From the NCBI GenBank assembly GCA_947454955.1, contig CANGLW010000008.1, positions 34,723-98,722 on the forward strand: DNA of 64,000 nucleotides. The letters run 5' to 3'. The DNA is from Comamonadaceae bacterium. Its GTDB lineage: Bacteria; Pseudomonadota; Gammaproteobacteria; Burkholderiales; Burkholderiaceae_C. Shown here one piece after another: positions 38,156-47,241 of this stretch; the stretch's first letter is position 1, and each line of letters starts with the position of its first letter. The position numbers and the translations under genes were made by a program. The notes beneath the pieces were generated by a model. It was not told the origin of the DNA. It saw nothing but the letters and a program-made list of their open reading frames with translations, and searched no databases.

Positions 38156-39019
38156 TCAGCCCATCTTGCCTGCGCGAAAGTCGTCCACCGCGGTCATCAA
38201 CTCTTCGCGGGTGTTCATCACAAACGGCCCGTATTGGGCGATGGGTTCATTCAAGGGTGCGCCGGCGATGATGAGTACGCGCACCCCATCGTGGCTCGGG
38301 GCCTCTATGCGCACGCTTTGTCCTTGGTTCTCCAAAATCGCCATGTGTTTGTGGGGCACAGTGTTCTTAGCATCACTTGCTTCACCCACGATGGCCTGAC
38401 CGCGGTACACAAACACCAAGGCGTTGTGCGCAATGGGCAGCGTGTGCTCAAACACCGCGCCCGCGCTCAAATGCACATCGAGCATCAGGCACTGCGTGGG
38501 GTGGGTTTGCGCATCGCGCAACACCGCGCCGTTCACGCCATGGGTGCTCCCGGCAATCACGCGCACTTTCACGCCAGGCGCTATAAATTCAGGAATGGTC
38601 TCGCTTTGGATGTCGCGGTAACCGGGCTGACACAGCTTGTTTTTGCCGGGCAGGTTGACCCACAGCTGAAAGCCTTCCATCAAACCCTCTTCTTGCTCGG
38701 GTAGCTCGCTGTGCGTCAGGCCAAAGCCGGCAGTCATCCACTGCACGCCGCCGTTTTGCAGCAGCCCTTCGTGGCCGGCGCTGTCGCGGTGGCGCATGCG
38801 CCCGGCAATCATGTAAGTCACCGTCTCGAAGCCGCGGTGCGGGTGGTTCGGAAAGCCGCCGATGTAGTCGTCGGGGTTGTCGCTGGCAAAGTTGTCCAAC
38901 ATCAAAAACGGGTCAAGCCGGCGCTGCAAATCTTGGGTGAGCACACGGGTGAGCTTGACCCCTGCGCCATCCGACGTGGCCTGGCCTTGCACCAGGCGCT
39001 CGACGTTTCTGGCGCTCAA
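38156..39019 (-). CDS. Pirin family protein
   Basis: A 287-residue bicupin of the pirin family. The N-terminal cupin carries the metal-binding segment FPNHPHRGFETVTYMIAG...MTAGFGLTHSE, and a weaker C-terminal cupin follows. Several bacterial pirins are quercetin dioxygenases or regulators of metabolic enzymes. The predicted start is TTG, overlapping the copZ stop (TTGA), supported by the family-typical SARNVERLVQGQATSDGAGV. It is probably co-transcribed with copZ. Confidence 0.9.
   Translation of the reverse strand: MSARNVERLVQGQATSDGAGVKLTRVLTQDLQRRLDPFLMLDNFASDNPDDYIGGFPNHPHRGFETVTYMIAGRMRHRDSAGHEGLLQNGGVQWMTAGFGLTHSELPEQEEGLMEGFQLWVNLPGKNKLCQPGYRDIQSETIPEFIAPGVKVRVIAGSTHGVNGAVLRDAQTHPTQCLMLDVHLSAGAVFEHTLPIAHNALVFVYRGQAIVGEASDAKNTVPHKHMAILENQGQSVRIEAPSHDGVRVLIIAGAPLNEPIAQYGPFVMNTREELMTAVDDFRAGKMG
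38580..38596. repeat. Possible degenerate 17-nt AT-rich element in pirin gene
   Basis: GCTATAAATTCAGGAAT resembles the left half of the element but lacks the closing AGC. Listed with low confidence. Confidence 0.2.
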
Positions 39020-39219
39020 GCTTTCACCTCGTAACCTTCTTCGCGAATCGCCGCAGCAATGGCTGGCACATCGATTGTTTGTTCAGACGATACGCTGACC
39101 TGGTTGTGCGCGCGGTCGATTTGCACCGTGGCTTGCGCGTCCAGATGATGGATGGCTTGGGTGACCGCTTTTTCGCAATGACCGCAGGTCATGCCGTGAA
39201 CTTCAAAGGTGTGTTGCAT
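39016..39219 (-). CDS. copZ: CopZ-like copper chaperone (HMA domain)
   Basis: A 67-residue heavy-metal-associated domain with the metal-binding GMTCGHC (Cys12 and Cys15) and the ferredoxin-like betaalphabeta pattern ending GYEVKA. It probably hands Cu(I) to the CopA ATPase encoded divergently 109 bases away. The longer upstream frame was rejected because it runs through the shared promoter region. Confidence 0.9.
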   Translation of the reverse strand: MQHTFEVHGMTCGHCEKAVTQAIHHLDAQATVQIDRAHNQVSVSSEQTIDVPAIAAAIREEGYEVKA

Positions 39220-39279
39220 GGTTGGGCGCCTCTGTGTTGAATTATCCGCGCTATCTTGCGCTTGTGAATGCGCAGCGTC

Positions 39280-39293
39280 TTGATGTGTATCAA
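39280..39293. promoter_or_regulatory. FNR/ANR-type palindrome between copZ and copA
   Basis: TTGATGTGTATCAA is a perfect match to the FNR half-sites TTGAT-N4-ATCAA. It is centred 42 bases before the copA start and 67 before copZ. A class II arrangement fits copZ better: AAGATA lies at the -10 distance on the minus strand. Confidence 0.6.
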
Positions 39294-39328
39294 GGCACAG
39301 GGGTGGGGTGCAGGCACGACAATGGGGT

Positions 39329-41566
39329 ATGAGCCAAGACAGCACCGATGTTTGCACCCTGGACCTGGGGGTGGGCGGGATGACCTGCGCTTCATGCGTG
39401 AGCCGCGTGGAGCGCGCGCTCAAAAAAGTGCCCGGCGTGGTGGAGGCCAATGTGAATTTGGCCACCGAGACCGCCAGCATTCATTACAGCGCTCCTGAAA
39501 ACATAGCAAATACCAATATGCCGGCCCTGCTGCGCCGCGCGGTGCTGCAAGCCGGTTACGAGCCGCGCCAACCCGCAGACTTGAGCGAGCCTGAGCCACC
39601 GCCCTGGGCCGGCTTTGCGCCCGTGGCATTTGGCTTGGTGGTTTGCGTGCCCTTGATGGCCCCTATGGTGGCCATGTTGTGGGGCCAGCACCTCATGCTC
39701 AGCGCAGCCTGGCAAGCGGCCTTGGGCACGCTGGTGCAGTTCACCTTGGGGTGGCGTTTTTACCGTGGCGCCTGGCATGCGCTGAGCAACGGCACGGCCA
39801 CCATGGACGTGCTGGTGGCCCTGGGCACCACCGCGGGCTGGGCCTTGTCGCTGTGGTTGTGGTGGCAGGCTGCACCTGGCGAGATGCCGCATTTGTATTT
39901 CGAAGGCTCGGCGGTGGTCATCACCTTGGTGTTGCTGGGCAAGTGGCTGGAGGGCCGCGCCAAGCGGCAGATGAGCGCGGCCATCCGTGCCTTGCACGCG
40001 CTCAAACCTGAGCGTGCGCACCTGCTGCGCTCGGGTGAGGAAATCGACATCCCCGTCGCTGATGTGTTGGTCGGTGATGTCGTGGCGATTCGGCCCGGCG
40101 AGCGTTGCCCGGCCGATGGGGTGTTGACGCAGGGGCAAACCGAGATGGACGAGTCCATGTTGACCGGTGAGGCCCTGCCTGTGCCCAAGACCGAGGGCGC
40201 AGCGCTCACCGGCGGGTCGATCAACGGTGTGGGCCATGTGCACATGCGGGTGAGCGCCGTGGGGGCTGACACCGTGCTCTCGCACATCATTCGTTTGGTG
40301 CAAGACGCGCAGGCTGCCAAAGCACCCATCCAGCGTTTGGTGGACCAGGTGGCCGCGGTGTTTGTCCCAGTGGTCATCGTGATCGCTGTCATCACCGCCT
40401 TGGCTTGGCTGTGGGTCGGTCAGCCCTTTGAGGTGTCACTCATCCACGCGGTGGCCGTGTTGGTGATTGCCTGCCCTTGCGCGCTGGGTCTGGCCACGCC
40501 GGTGGCCATCATGGCGGGCACGGGCGTGGCGGCCAAGCATGGCTTGTTGATCAAAGACGCGCAGGCCCTGGAGCTGGCCCACAAAGTGGACCTGGTGGTG
40601 TTCGACAAGACCGGCACGCTGACACGTGGGCAACCACGTTTGCTCAGCACCGATGTGGCCGCGGGACTCAACGTGGATGAGGTCTTGCGCACCGCAGCGG
40701 CCTTGCAATCGCTCAGTGAACACCCGTTGGCGCGCGCGGTTCAAAGCGCGGTCCAAGACCTCGTCAAACCCGTTGTAGATGCCAACAGCGCGCAGGCCTT
40801 GGATGTGCACACGGTGCCGGGACTGGGCTTGCAGGGCACCTTGGGGGGCGTGACTTACCGCCTGGGCAGTTGGCGCTGGATGCAAGACATGGCGGCGGAT
40901 GTGCAGGGCCTGGATGACGCCGCGCAAAAGCGCATGGCGCAAGGCGCCACGGTCTCAGCCCTGGCGGTACATACCAGCAAAGATGGTGTCTGGGCGGTGC
41001 AAGCCGTGCTGGCTTTTGGCGATGAGCCCAAGCCCGATGCCGCTGCTGCCCTGCAGGTGTTGCGCGCGCGTGGCTTGAAGCTCTTGATGCTCTCGGGTGA
41101 CCACCCGCAAGCGGCCTTGGCCATGGCGCAGCGTTTGGGTTTACAGGTTGACGAAGTCAAAGCCGGCGTGCTGCCGGGCGACAAGGCGCAAGAGATCACT
41201 CGGCTGCGTGCTGCCGGTCATGTGGTGGCCATGGTGGGCGATGGTGTGAACGATGCGCCGGCCCTGGCCGCGGCCGATGTCGGTTTGGCCATGGGCCAAG
41301 GCACCGATGTGGCCATGCACGCGGCGGGCATCACCCTCATGCGCGGCGATGTGATGGGCGTGGCCGATGCGCTCGATGTGTCGTGCCGCACAGTGCACAA
41401 GATCCGCCAGAATTTGTTTTGGGCCTTTGCCTACAACGTGGCTGGCATCCCGCTGGCCGCGCTGGGCCTGCTCAACCCCATGGTGGCCGGTGCGGCCATG
41501 GCCATGAGTTCGGTCAGCGTCATGAGCAACGCCTTGCTGCTGCGGCGCTGGCGGCCGCAGCGTTAA
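39329..41566 (+). CDS. copA: Copper-translocating P1B-type ATPase
   Basis: A 745-residue ATPase with one N-terminal HMA domain (GGMTCASC), eight membrane helices, the CPC metal site near residue 382 (IACPCALGLATP), the phosphorylated Asp near 426 (DKTGTLTRG), SEHPLARAV and GDGVNDAPALAAADVG. It exports Cu(I)/Ag(I). The ATG at 39329 was chosen over a GTG at 39308. A loop of the HMA domain (SAPENIANTNMPALL) is enlarged and contains a 17-nt AT-rich element. It converges with the RND pump gene. Confidence 0.94.
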   Translation: MSQDSTDVCTLDLGVGGMTCASCVSRVERALKKVPGVVEANVNLATETASIHYSAPENIANTNMPALLRRAVLQAGYEPRQPADLSEPEPPPWAGFAPVAFGLVVCVPLMAPMVAMLWGQHLMLSAAWQAALGTLVQFTLGWRFYRGAWHALSNGTATMDVLVALGTTAGWALSLWLWWQAAPGEMPHLYFEGSAVVITLVLLGKWLEGRAKRQMSAAIRALHALKPERAHLLRSGEEIDIPVADVLVGDVVAIRPGERCPADGVLTQGQTEMDESMLTGEALPVPKTEGAALTGGSINGVGHVHMRVSAVGADTVLSHIIRLVQDAQAAKAPIQRLVDQVAAVFVPVVIVIAVITALAWLWVGQPFEVSLIHAVAVLVIACPCALGLATPVAIMAGTGVAAKHGLLIKDAQALELAHKVDLVVFDKTGTLTRGQPRLLSTDVAAGLNVDEVLRTAAALQSLSEHPLARAVQSAVQDLVKPVVDANSAQALDVHTVPGLGLQGTLGGVTYRLGSWRWMQDMAADVQGLDDAAQKRMAQGATVSALAVHTSKDGVWAVQAVLAFGDEPKPDAAAALQVLRARGLKLLMLSGDHPQAALAMAQRLGLQVDEVKAGVLPGDKAQEITRLRAAGHVVAMVGDGVNDAPALAAADVGLAMGQGTDVAMHAAGITLMRGDVMGVADALDVSCRTVHKIRQNLFWAFAYNVAGIPLAALGLLNPMVAGAAMAMSSVSVMSNALLLRRWRPQR
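39491..39507. repeat. 17-nt AT-rich element inside copA
   Basis: GCTCCTGAAAACATAGC encodes APENIA in an enlarged loop of the copA HMA domain and differs from the copy at 722 at two positions. Confidence 0.5.
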
Positions 41567-41570
41567 AGCC

Positions 41571-44500
41571 TCAGTCTTTGCCGCGCAGTTTGCTGTTTTG
41601 GAACCAGGCCACGTACAGCACCGGCAACACCACCAGGGTGAGCAGCGTGGCGGTGACCAAACCACCAATCACCACTATGGCCAGGGGCCGCTGGGTTTCT
41701 GAGCCGATGTCGTGCGACAGCGCCATGGGCAAGAGGCCCAGGGCTGCCAGCATGGCCGTCATCAGCACGGTGCGCAGCCGCTGCATGGAGCCTTTGCGCG
41801 CGGCCTCCAAAGCACTCACGCCGGAGTTGCGCAGCTGTTGAAACACCGAGAGCATCACCACGCCGTTGAGTACCGCCTGCCCTGACAACGCTATGAAACC
41901 AATAGCAGCCGAGACCGACAGTGGAATGTTAAACACCCACAAAGCCACAAAACCACCAATGAGCGCCAAGGGCACGTTCACCAAAATCAGTGCCGCTTTT
42001 TTGAAGCTCTTGAAGGCATCGAACAACAGCACAAAAATCAGCAGCAGCGAGATCGGCACCACCACGGCCAAGCGCCCCATCGCGCGTTCCTGGTTTTCAA
42101 ACTCGCCCGACCAGTTCACCGCGTAATTGGGCGGCACAGTCACGTTCTTGGCCACGCGCGCTTTCATGTCCTTGACCACCGAGCCCATGTCGCGCCCTTT
42201 GATGAACACGCCAATGGCCATGGTGCGCCGCCCTGCTTCGCGGGCGATATTCATCGCCCCGGTGCTTTGGCGGATGTGGGTGACCGCGCCCAGCGTGGTG
42301 TAGCCGCCGGTGGGGATGGCCAGCGGGGTGCTGGGCAAGACCGAGAGCACCCGCTCGTCTTCGGGCAGGCGCACGGCCACGCCGAATTTGCGCTCACCTT
42401 CCCACAGGTAGGTGGCTGCGCGACCGGCCAGGGCCGACTCGATCACATCTTGCACATCGCTCACATTCAGGCCGTAACGCGAGGCGCGTTCGCGGTCGAT
42501 GTCAATCACCAACTGCGGCAACTCGCCCAGGCGGTCCACCTCGGCGCGTTGCACACCTTGCACCTGGCGGAACTCGCGGCGCATGGCTTCCACCGTTTGT
42601 TGCAAGGCGTTGAGGTCATCGCCTGCGACCTTCACCACAATTTGCCCTTTGATCTGCGAGATCGATTCGAGCACGTTGTCGCGGATGGGTTGCGAGAAGG
42701 CCGGGTCCACCCCCGGGATCACCGAGAGTTTGCGGTCCATCTCTTCAATCAGCATGTCGCGCGTCATGCCTTTGCGCCATTCCTCCACCGGCTTCACATC
42801 CACAAACACCTCGGCCATGGCCAGGGGTTTGGGGTCGGTGCCGTCTTCGGGCTGACCTGCTTTGGACACCACGGTGCGCACCTCAGGAATGGTGCCCAGT
42901 TGCTGACGCGCTTTGCGCAGCACGCGCGAGGCTTCTTCTTGCGACACGCTGGCGGGCATGTCCCAGTTCACCCAGAATGTGCCCTCATTGAGTTCAGGCA
43001 AAAACTCTGAACCCAAACGAGACGCTGCGCCCATGGACAAGGCAAACGCCGCCAGGGCCAGCACCACCACTTTGCGGCGGTTCTCCAGGGCCCAGTCCAG
43101 CACCGGCGCGTAGAGGTTTTTGGCGCCGGAGACCACGCGGTTGTCGCCATGTGGCAGCTTGCGTCGCAGCATCCAGTAAGCCAAAAGCGGCACCAGGGTG
43201 AGCGAGAAAATCAGCGAGCCCACCAGCGCGGTGGTGACCGACAAAGCCATGGGTTGGAAGATGCGGCCTTCGTGCCGCTGCAGCGCAAAAATAGGAATGT
43301 GCGCGGCGATGATGATGAGCATGGAAAACAGCGTGGGCCGCCCGACCTCGGTGGTCGCGTCGATGATGACCTGGCGTCGCTCGCTCTCCGACATGTTCTC
43401 GCGCTCATTCTCCAGGCGGTGCATGATGTTCTCGATCACGATCACCGCACCGTCGACGATGATGCCGAAATCCATGGCGCCCAGCGACAGCAAATTGGCC
43501 GGCACACCCAGAATTTTCAAACCCAAAAACGTGGCCAACAGCGAGAGTGGAATGACCACCACCACCGCCAAGCTCGCGCGAAAGTTCGACAAGAACAGAT
43601 ACAGCACCAGCGAGACCAGCAACGCGCCTTCCACCAGGTTTTTGAACACGGTCGACAGCGTCTTGCCCATCAACCAAGTGCGGTCGTAAAACGGCTCGAT
43701 GCTCACGCCAGCAGGCAGCACCCGCTCGTTGAGTTCGGCAATGCGGTCTTTCACACCTTTGAGCACGGTGCTGGGGTTCTCGCCCTTGCGCATGATGACG
43801 ATGCCAATCACCGCGTCGTCGTCTTTGTCTTGCCCGGTGATGCCCAGGCGCGGCACCGCACCGAGTTTGATTTGCGCCACATCGCGGATCAAAATCGGTG
43901 TGCCGTTGCGTGAGTCCAGCACGATGCGCCCGATGTCATCGGGCGAGCGCAAGAGGCCAATGCCACGAATGGCAAATTGCTGCGAGCCTTGCGCCACATA
44001 GCTGCCGCCCGCATTCGAGTTGCCGCGGCCCAGCGCGTCGAGCAAATGTTGAAACGTGAGTTTGTAAGCGCGCAGCTTGTCCAGGTCGGGCTGCACCTCG
44101 TACTGTTTGATGAAGCCGCCCATGGCCACCACATCGGCCACACCCGGTACTTGGCGCAGCGCGCGCTCAACCACCCAGTCTTCCAGGGTGCGCAAATCGG
44201 TGGTGGACACACCATCGCCCTTGAGGCGGTAGCGCATGACCTCGCCCACCGGCGTGGCGTTGGGCGCGATGTTGACCTGCGCACCATCAGGCAGGTCGAT
44301 GCTGCGCAGACGCTCGTTGACCTGCTGACGCGCCAGGTTCACTTCAGCGTTGTCGTTGTACGTGATGACGGTGTAGGACAAACCAAACTGCGTGTGCGAG
44401 AACAAGCGGATGGCATTGGGCATGCCGGCTAGCGCGGTTTCCACCGGCAAGGTGACTTGCTTTTCCACCTCTTCAGCCGCGCGGCCGGGGTACAGCGCGA

Positions 44501-44645
44501 TCACCGTGACCTGAGTGTCGGTCACATCAGGAAAAGCTTCAACTGTGAGGTTTTTGAACGCGATCACGCCGCTCATGACAAACAGCAGCGTGCCCAGCAC
44601 GATGAACAGCGGCTGGTGCAGGGCGTATTGAATCAGGCGTTTCAT
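41571..44645 (-). CDS. czcA: CzcA-type heavy-metal RND efflux pump (HME1-like)
   Basis: A 1024-residue RND pump: two sets of six helices, each following one N-terminal helix and a large periplasmic loop. Helix 4 reads MDFGIIVDGAVIVIEN, with Asp392, Asp398 and Glu405. This is the DFG-x3-DGA-x4-EN pattern of HME1 pumps, associated with Co, Zn and Cd. It is the third gene of an outer membrane factor-adaptor-pump operon; its start overlaps the adaptor stop (ATGA). It would expel divalent cations from the periplasm or cytoplasm by proton antiport. Confidence 0.93.
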   Translation of the reverse strand: MKRLIQYALHQPLFIVLGTLLFVMSGVIAFKNLTVEAFPDVTDTQVTVIALYPGRAAEEVEKQVTLPVETALAGMPNAIRLFSHTQFGLSYTVITYNDNAEVNLARQQVNERLRSIDLPDGAQVNIAPNATPVGEVMRYRLKGDGVSTTDLRTLEDWVVERALRQVPGVADVVAMGGFIKQYEVQPDLDKLRAYKLTFQHLLDALGRGNSNAGGSYVAQGSQQFAIRGIGLLRSPDDIGRIVLDSRNGTPILIRDVAQIKLGAVPRLGITGQDKDDDAVIGIVIMRKGENPSTVLKGVKDRIAELNERVLPAGVSIEPFYDRTWLMGKTLSTVFKNLVEGALLVSLVLYLFLSNFRASLAVVVVIPLSLLATFLGLKILGVPANLLSLGAMDFGIIVDGAVIVIENIMHRLENERENMSESERRQVIIDATTEVGRPTLFSMLIIIAAHIPIFALQRHEGRIFQPMALSVTTALVGSLIFSLTLVPLLAYWMLRRKLPHGDNRVVSGAKNLYAPVLDWALENRRKVVVLALAAFALSMGAASRLGSEFLPELNEGTFWVNWDMPASVSQEEASRVLRKARQQLGTIPEVRTVVSKAGQPEDGTDPKPLAMAEVFVDVKPVEEWRKGMTRDMLIEEMDRKLSVIPGVDPAFSQPIRDNVLESISQIKGQIVVKVAGDDLNALQQTVEAMRREFRQVQGVQRAEVDRLGELPQLVIDIDRERASRYGLNVSDVQDVIESALAGRAATYLWEGERKFGVAVRLPEDERVLSVLPSTPLAIPTGGYTTLGAVTHIRQSTGAMNIAREAGRRTMAIGVFIKGRDMGSVVKDMKARVAKNVTVPPNYAVNWSGEFENQERAMGRLAVVVPISLLLIFVLLFDAFKSFKKAALILVNVPLALIGGFVALWVFNIPLSVSAAIGFIALSGQAVLNGVVMLSVFQQLRNSGVSALEAARKGSMQRLRTVLMTAMLAALGLLPMALSHDIGSETQRPLAIVVIGGLVTATLLTLVVLPVLYVAWFQNSKLRGKD
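41890..41906. repeat. 17-nt AT-rich element inside the RND pump gene
   Basis: GCTATGAAACCAATAGC encodes AIGFIA on the minus strand, which is a normal conserved motif of RND pumps. The match may therefore be coincidental. Confidence 0.3.
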
Positions 44646-45853
44646 TTCGCCGCCTGTTCTTTAGCTTCTGTTTTGATAGCTGCAGGCTTTGTGTTGACGG
44701 GGGCTCGGGCCTCTTCTTCCGCAATTCTGAGCAGGCGCGAGAGCAGCAAGGAGTTTTCCACCACCACCGATTCACCGACCTTGATGCCGTCGCGCAAGAT
44801 CACCTCTTTGGGGCTTTCAAACACGATGTCCACCGTGCGGCGCTCGAACACACCGTCTTGTGTCATCACAAAGGCGGTGTGTTTGGTGCCGATGAGTTGC
44901 ACCGCGCTGGCGGGCACCACGGTGCCTTCATTGAACTTGCGCTCAAACCGTGCGGTGACCAGCATCTCTGCTTTGAGCAGGCGCTGCGGGTTGGCCACCA
45001 GGCCACGAATTTTGATGGTGCGGGTCAGCGGGTCGATGTAGTCCGACACCGCCACCACCGTGCCGGTGAACAGCTGCCCGGGCAGCGAGGGCGAGGTGAT
45101 CTCGAACGTAGCGCCCGGTGTGGCCACCGCCAACTCAGCTTCGCGCGCGTCGATTTGGATCCACAAATAACTCGGGTCGGTCACCACAAACAAAGCCGGC
45201 ACGCCCGGGCCGGTGAGGTCGGGGCGCAGTTCCTGGCCGGGGTTGATGTTGCGTTCCACCACCACGCCATGGATGCTGGCGTTGAGCGCGAGCGACTGGT
45301 TCACCGTGCCTTGGCTGCCGTACAACTTGGTGCGGGCGTGTGCGCGGTCCAGCTCGGCCTGGGCGCGTGCGTGGTCAGCCTCGGCTTGTTCCAGGTCTTT
45401 GCGCGCCACGATGCCGGCGCTGAAGAGCTCGCGCTGGCGTTGCAAGGTGCGCTCGGTCAGGCGCGCCTCGGCTTGGGCTTTGCTGGTGTCGCTTTGGGCC
45501 ATGCCGAAGTCGGGCGAGGCCAGTTGCGCCAGCACCGAGCCGGGGTTGACGGTTTGCCCCACATCGCTGTGGATGGCCACCACCCGCCCCGCAAAGGGCG
45601 CGTAAATGCGCTGGGTGTTTTCCTCGTTCCACACCAGCTTGGCCGGCATGTCGATCTTCAAGCTGGTGGCCGCCACCGCCGCGGACTGGCTCAGCAGTGC
45701 AAGCTGTGGGTGACCGGGTGCAAAGCGCACCTGCTCGTTTTGGATGATGGGCGCAGCGGGTTCTGCCACCGGGGTGGGCGCAGGGTTGCAGGCACTCAAG
45801 AGCACCGCGAGTGGAAGTGCGGCCAGCTTCAGGGGCCAAAGGTTGGTCTTCAT
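44642..45853 (-). CDS. czcB: RND efflux periplasmic adaptor (CzcB-like lipoprotein)
   Basis: A 403-residue membrane-fusion protein with a lipoprotein signal (LAVLLSAC, lipid Cys near residue 22). It has a barrel-sandwich hybrid domain (IYAPFAGRVVAIHSDVGQTVNPGSVLAQL), a helical hairpin (LTERTLQRQRELFSAGIVARKDLEQAEA) and beta-barrel domains. It links the CzcA-type pump to the outer-membrane factor. The Ala/Lys-rich C-terminal tail is encoded by a 17-nt AT-rich element. It overlaps both neighbours by ATGA. Confidence 0.92.
   Translation of the reverse strand: MKTNLWPLKLAALPLAVLLSACNPAPTPVAEPAAPIIQNEQVRFAPGHPQLALLSQSAAVAATSLKIDMPAKLVWNEENTQRIYAPFAGRVVAIHSDVGQTVNPGSVLAQLASPDFGMAQSDTSKAQAEARLTERTLQRQRELFSAGIVARKDLEQAEADHARAQAELDRAHARTKLYGSQGTVNQSLALNASIHGVVVERNINPGQELRPDLTGPGVPALFVVTDPSYLWIQIDAREAELAVATPGATFEITSPSLPGQLFTGTVVAVSDYIDPLTRTIKIRGLVANPQRLLKAEMLVTARFERKFNEGTVVPASAVQLIGTKHTAFVMTQDGVFERRTVDIVFESPKEVILRDGIKVGESVVVENSLLLSRLLRIAEEEARAPVNTKPAAIKTEAKEQAAK
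44664..44680. repeat. 17-nt AT-rich element at the czcB 3' end
   Basis: GCTTCTGTTTTGATAGC encodes AIKTEA in the C-terminal tail of the adaptor (minus strand), nearly the same peptide (ATKTEA) as the copy in the M20 peptidase. Confidence 0.5.
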
Positions 45854-47184
45854 GGTTTGCTTTGCTCTTGTGGGTTCAGGCGCAGTTGCCAGGCGCCGCT
45901 GGCTTTGGCGAAATCGGTGCGGGCGCTCAGGGCTTCCAAAAGGGTGGCGCGCAAGGTGCGACGCGCATCGAGCAGGTCGGTCAGGCTCAAAGCGCCTTTG
46001 CTGTAAGCCAGCTCAGCGCCCTCGGCCACGCGCTGGGCTTGCGGCAAGATGTTGTTCACATACACCTGCACCCGCTCGGTGGTGTTGAGGGTTTCTTGTT
46101 GCAAGCGCTGCAACTCAGAGGTGGCCAATCGGCGGGTTTTTTCCAGCGCGTCTTGGGCTTGCACGAGTTGCGCGGTGGCGCGTGCAATTTCACCCTCAAA
46201 GCCGTAGCCCCACTGCAAGGGCATTTGCATGCGCAAACCCAGCAAAGCGTTGGACGTGCCAGGGAAATGGTTGTAGGTCGTGCCCCAGGTGATGTCGTTG
46301 CTCTTGAGGGCTTTGGCGTTGTCCAGCGCGGCTTGGGCCGATAGCACGCGGGCCGAAGCTGCACGCACATCAGCGCGGGCCTCTACCACTTTGGCCCAAT
46401 CGGGCATGGTTGTGCTGATGGCAGAAGGCCAATCGGCTTTGGCCGCCAGGGTTGGCGGTGCGAGGTTCAAGCCGCTGCTTTGCCACAAGGCCAGGGCGGC
46501 GCGTTGGCGGTCCAGCTCGGCTTGCTGCAGGTCAGAACGGGCGCGCTGCGCCTCGATGTCGGTGCGCAAACCGTCTTGCACCGCCAGGTCACCGGCGGTC
46601 ACGCGGACTTTGGCGCTTGCCGCGGTTTGGGCGGCCAAGCGTTCCAGCGCCTGGAAGTGGCCCAGGCGCTCTTGCGCGGCCAGCAGGTCAAAGTAAGCGC
46701 CGTAAACCGCCAGTTGCTGCTGGGTCAGCACCTCTTGCAGGTCAGCGCCTGCGGCCGCTGCGGCTTGTTGGGCGGTGATGGTGCGCAAGGCGCGCTTGTT
46801 GCCGCGCTCCCAGGTCCAGTCGATGCCGATGGATTTGTCCAGCGTGCGGTCGGCCAGGATGCTGCCCGGGCCGTTGCCGTTTTGCAGGTCGATGTTGCTG
46901 ATGCCGGTGCTCAGCACGGGCAACGGCGCGCGGTTGGCGCTGAGCACATCAGCCTGCGCGCCAGCCAGGTTGCTGCGGGCCAGGGCCACGTCCAGGTTGT
47001 TGCGCGCGGCGTCCAGGGCTTGCTGCAGGCTCACCACTTGGCGCTCAGCCGCCTGCGCTTGGGCTGCGGGCAGGGGCGTTGAAACCGGTGTCTGAACCTG
47101 CGCCTGAACCTGCGCGTGAAGCCCAGGGCTGGCCGCAGCTGCCCAGGCGCAAAGCAGCGCCAGATAGATCTGTCGTATTCTCAT
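45850..47184 (-). CDS. czcC: TolC-family outer-membrane factor (CzcC-like)
   Basis: A 444-residue outer-membrane efflux protein with a cleavable signal (MRIRQIYLALLCAWAAAASPGLHAQ) and two OEP repeats, including AQADVLSANRAPLPVLSTGISN and AYSKGALSLTDLLDARRTLR. It provides the exit duct for the adjacent RND pump and is first in the operon. The ATG at 47184 was chosen because it starts the signal peptide. A two-component system diverges 57 bases away. Confidence 0.9.
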   Translation of the reverse strand: MRIRQIYLALLCAWAAAASPGLHAQVQAQVQTPVSTPLPAAQAQAAERQVVSLQQALDAARNNLDVALARSNLAGAQADVLSANRAPLPVLSTGISNIDLQNGNGPGSILADRTLDKSIGIDWTWERGNKRALRTITAQQAAAAAGADLQEVLTQQQLAVYGAYFDLLAAQERLGHFQALERLAAQTAASAKVRVTAGDLAVQDGLRTDIEAQRARSDLQQAELDRQRAALALWQSSGLNLAPPTLAAKADWPSAISTTMPDWAKVVEARADVRAASARVLSAQAALDNAKALKSNDITWGTTYNHFPGTSNALLGLRMQMPLQWGYGFEGEIARATAQLVQAQDALEKTRRLATSELQRLQQETLNTTERVQVYVNNILPQAQRVAEGAELAYSKGALSLTDLLDARRTLRATLLEALSARTDFAKASGAWQLRLNPQEQSKP

Positions 47185-47241
47185 GGCAGCGATTCTCAAC
47201 AAGCTTTGCTGACCACTGACTGACCTAGGAGCCCCTGACTG

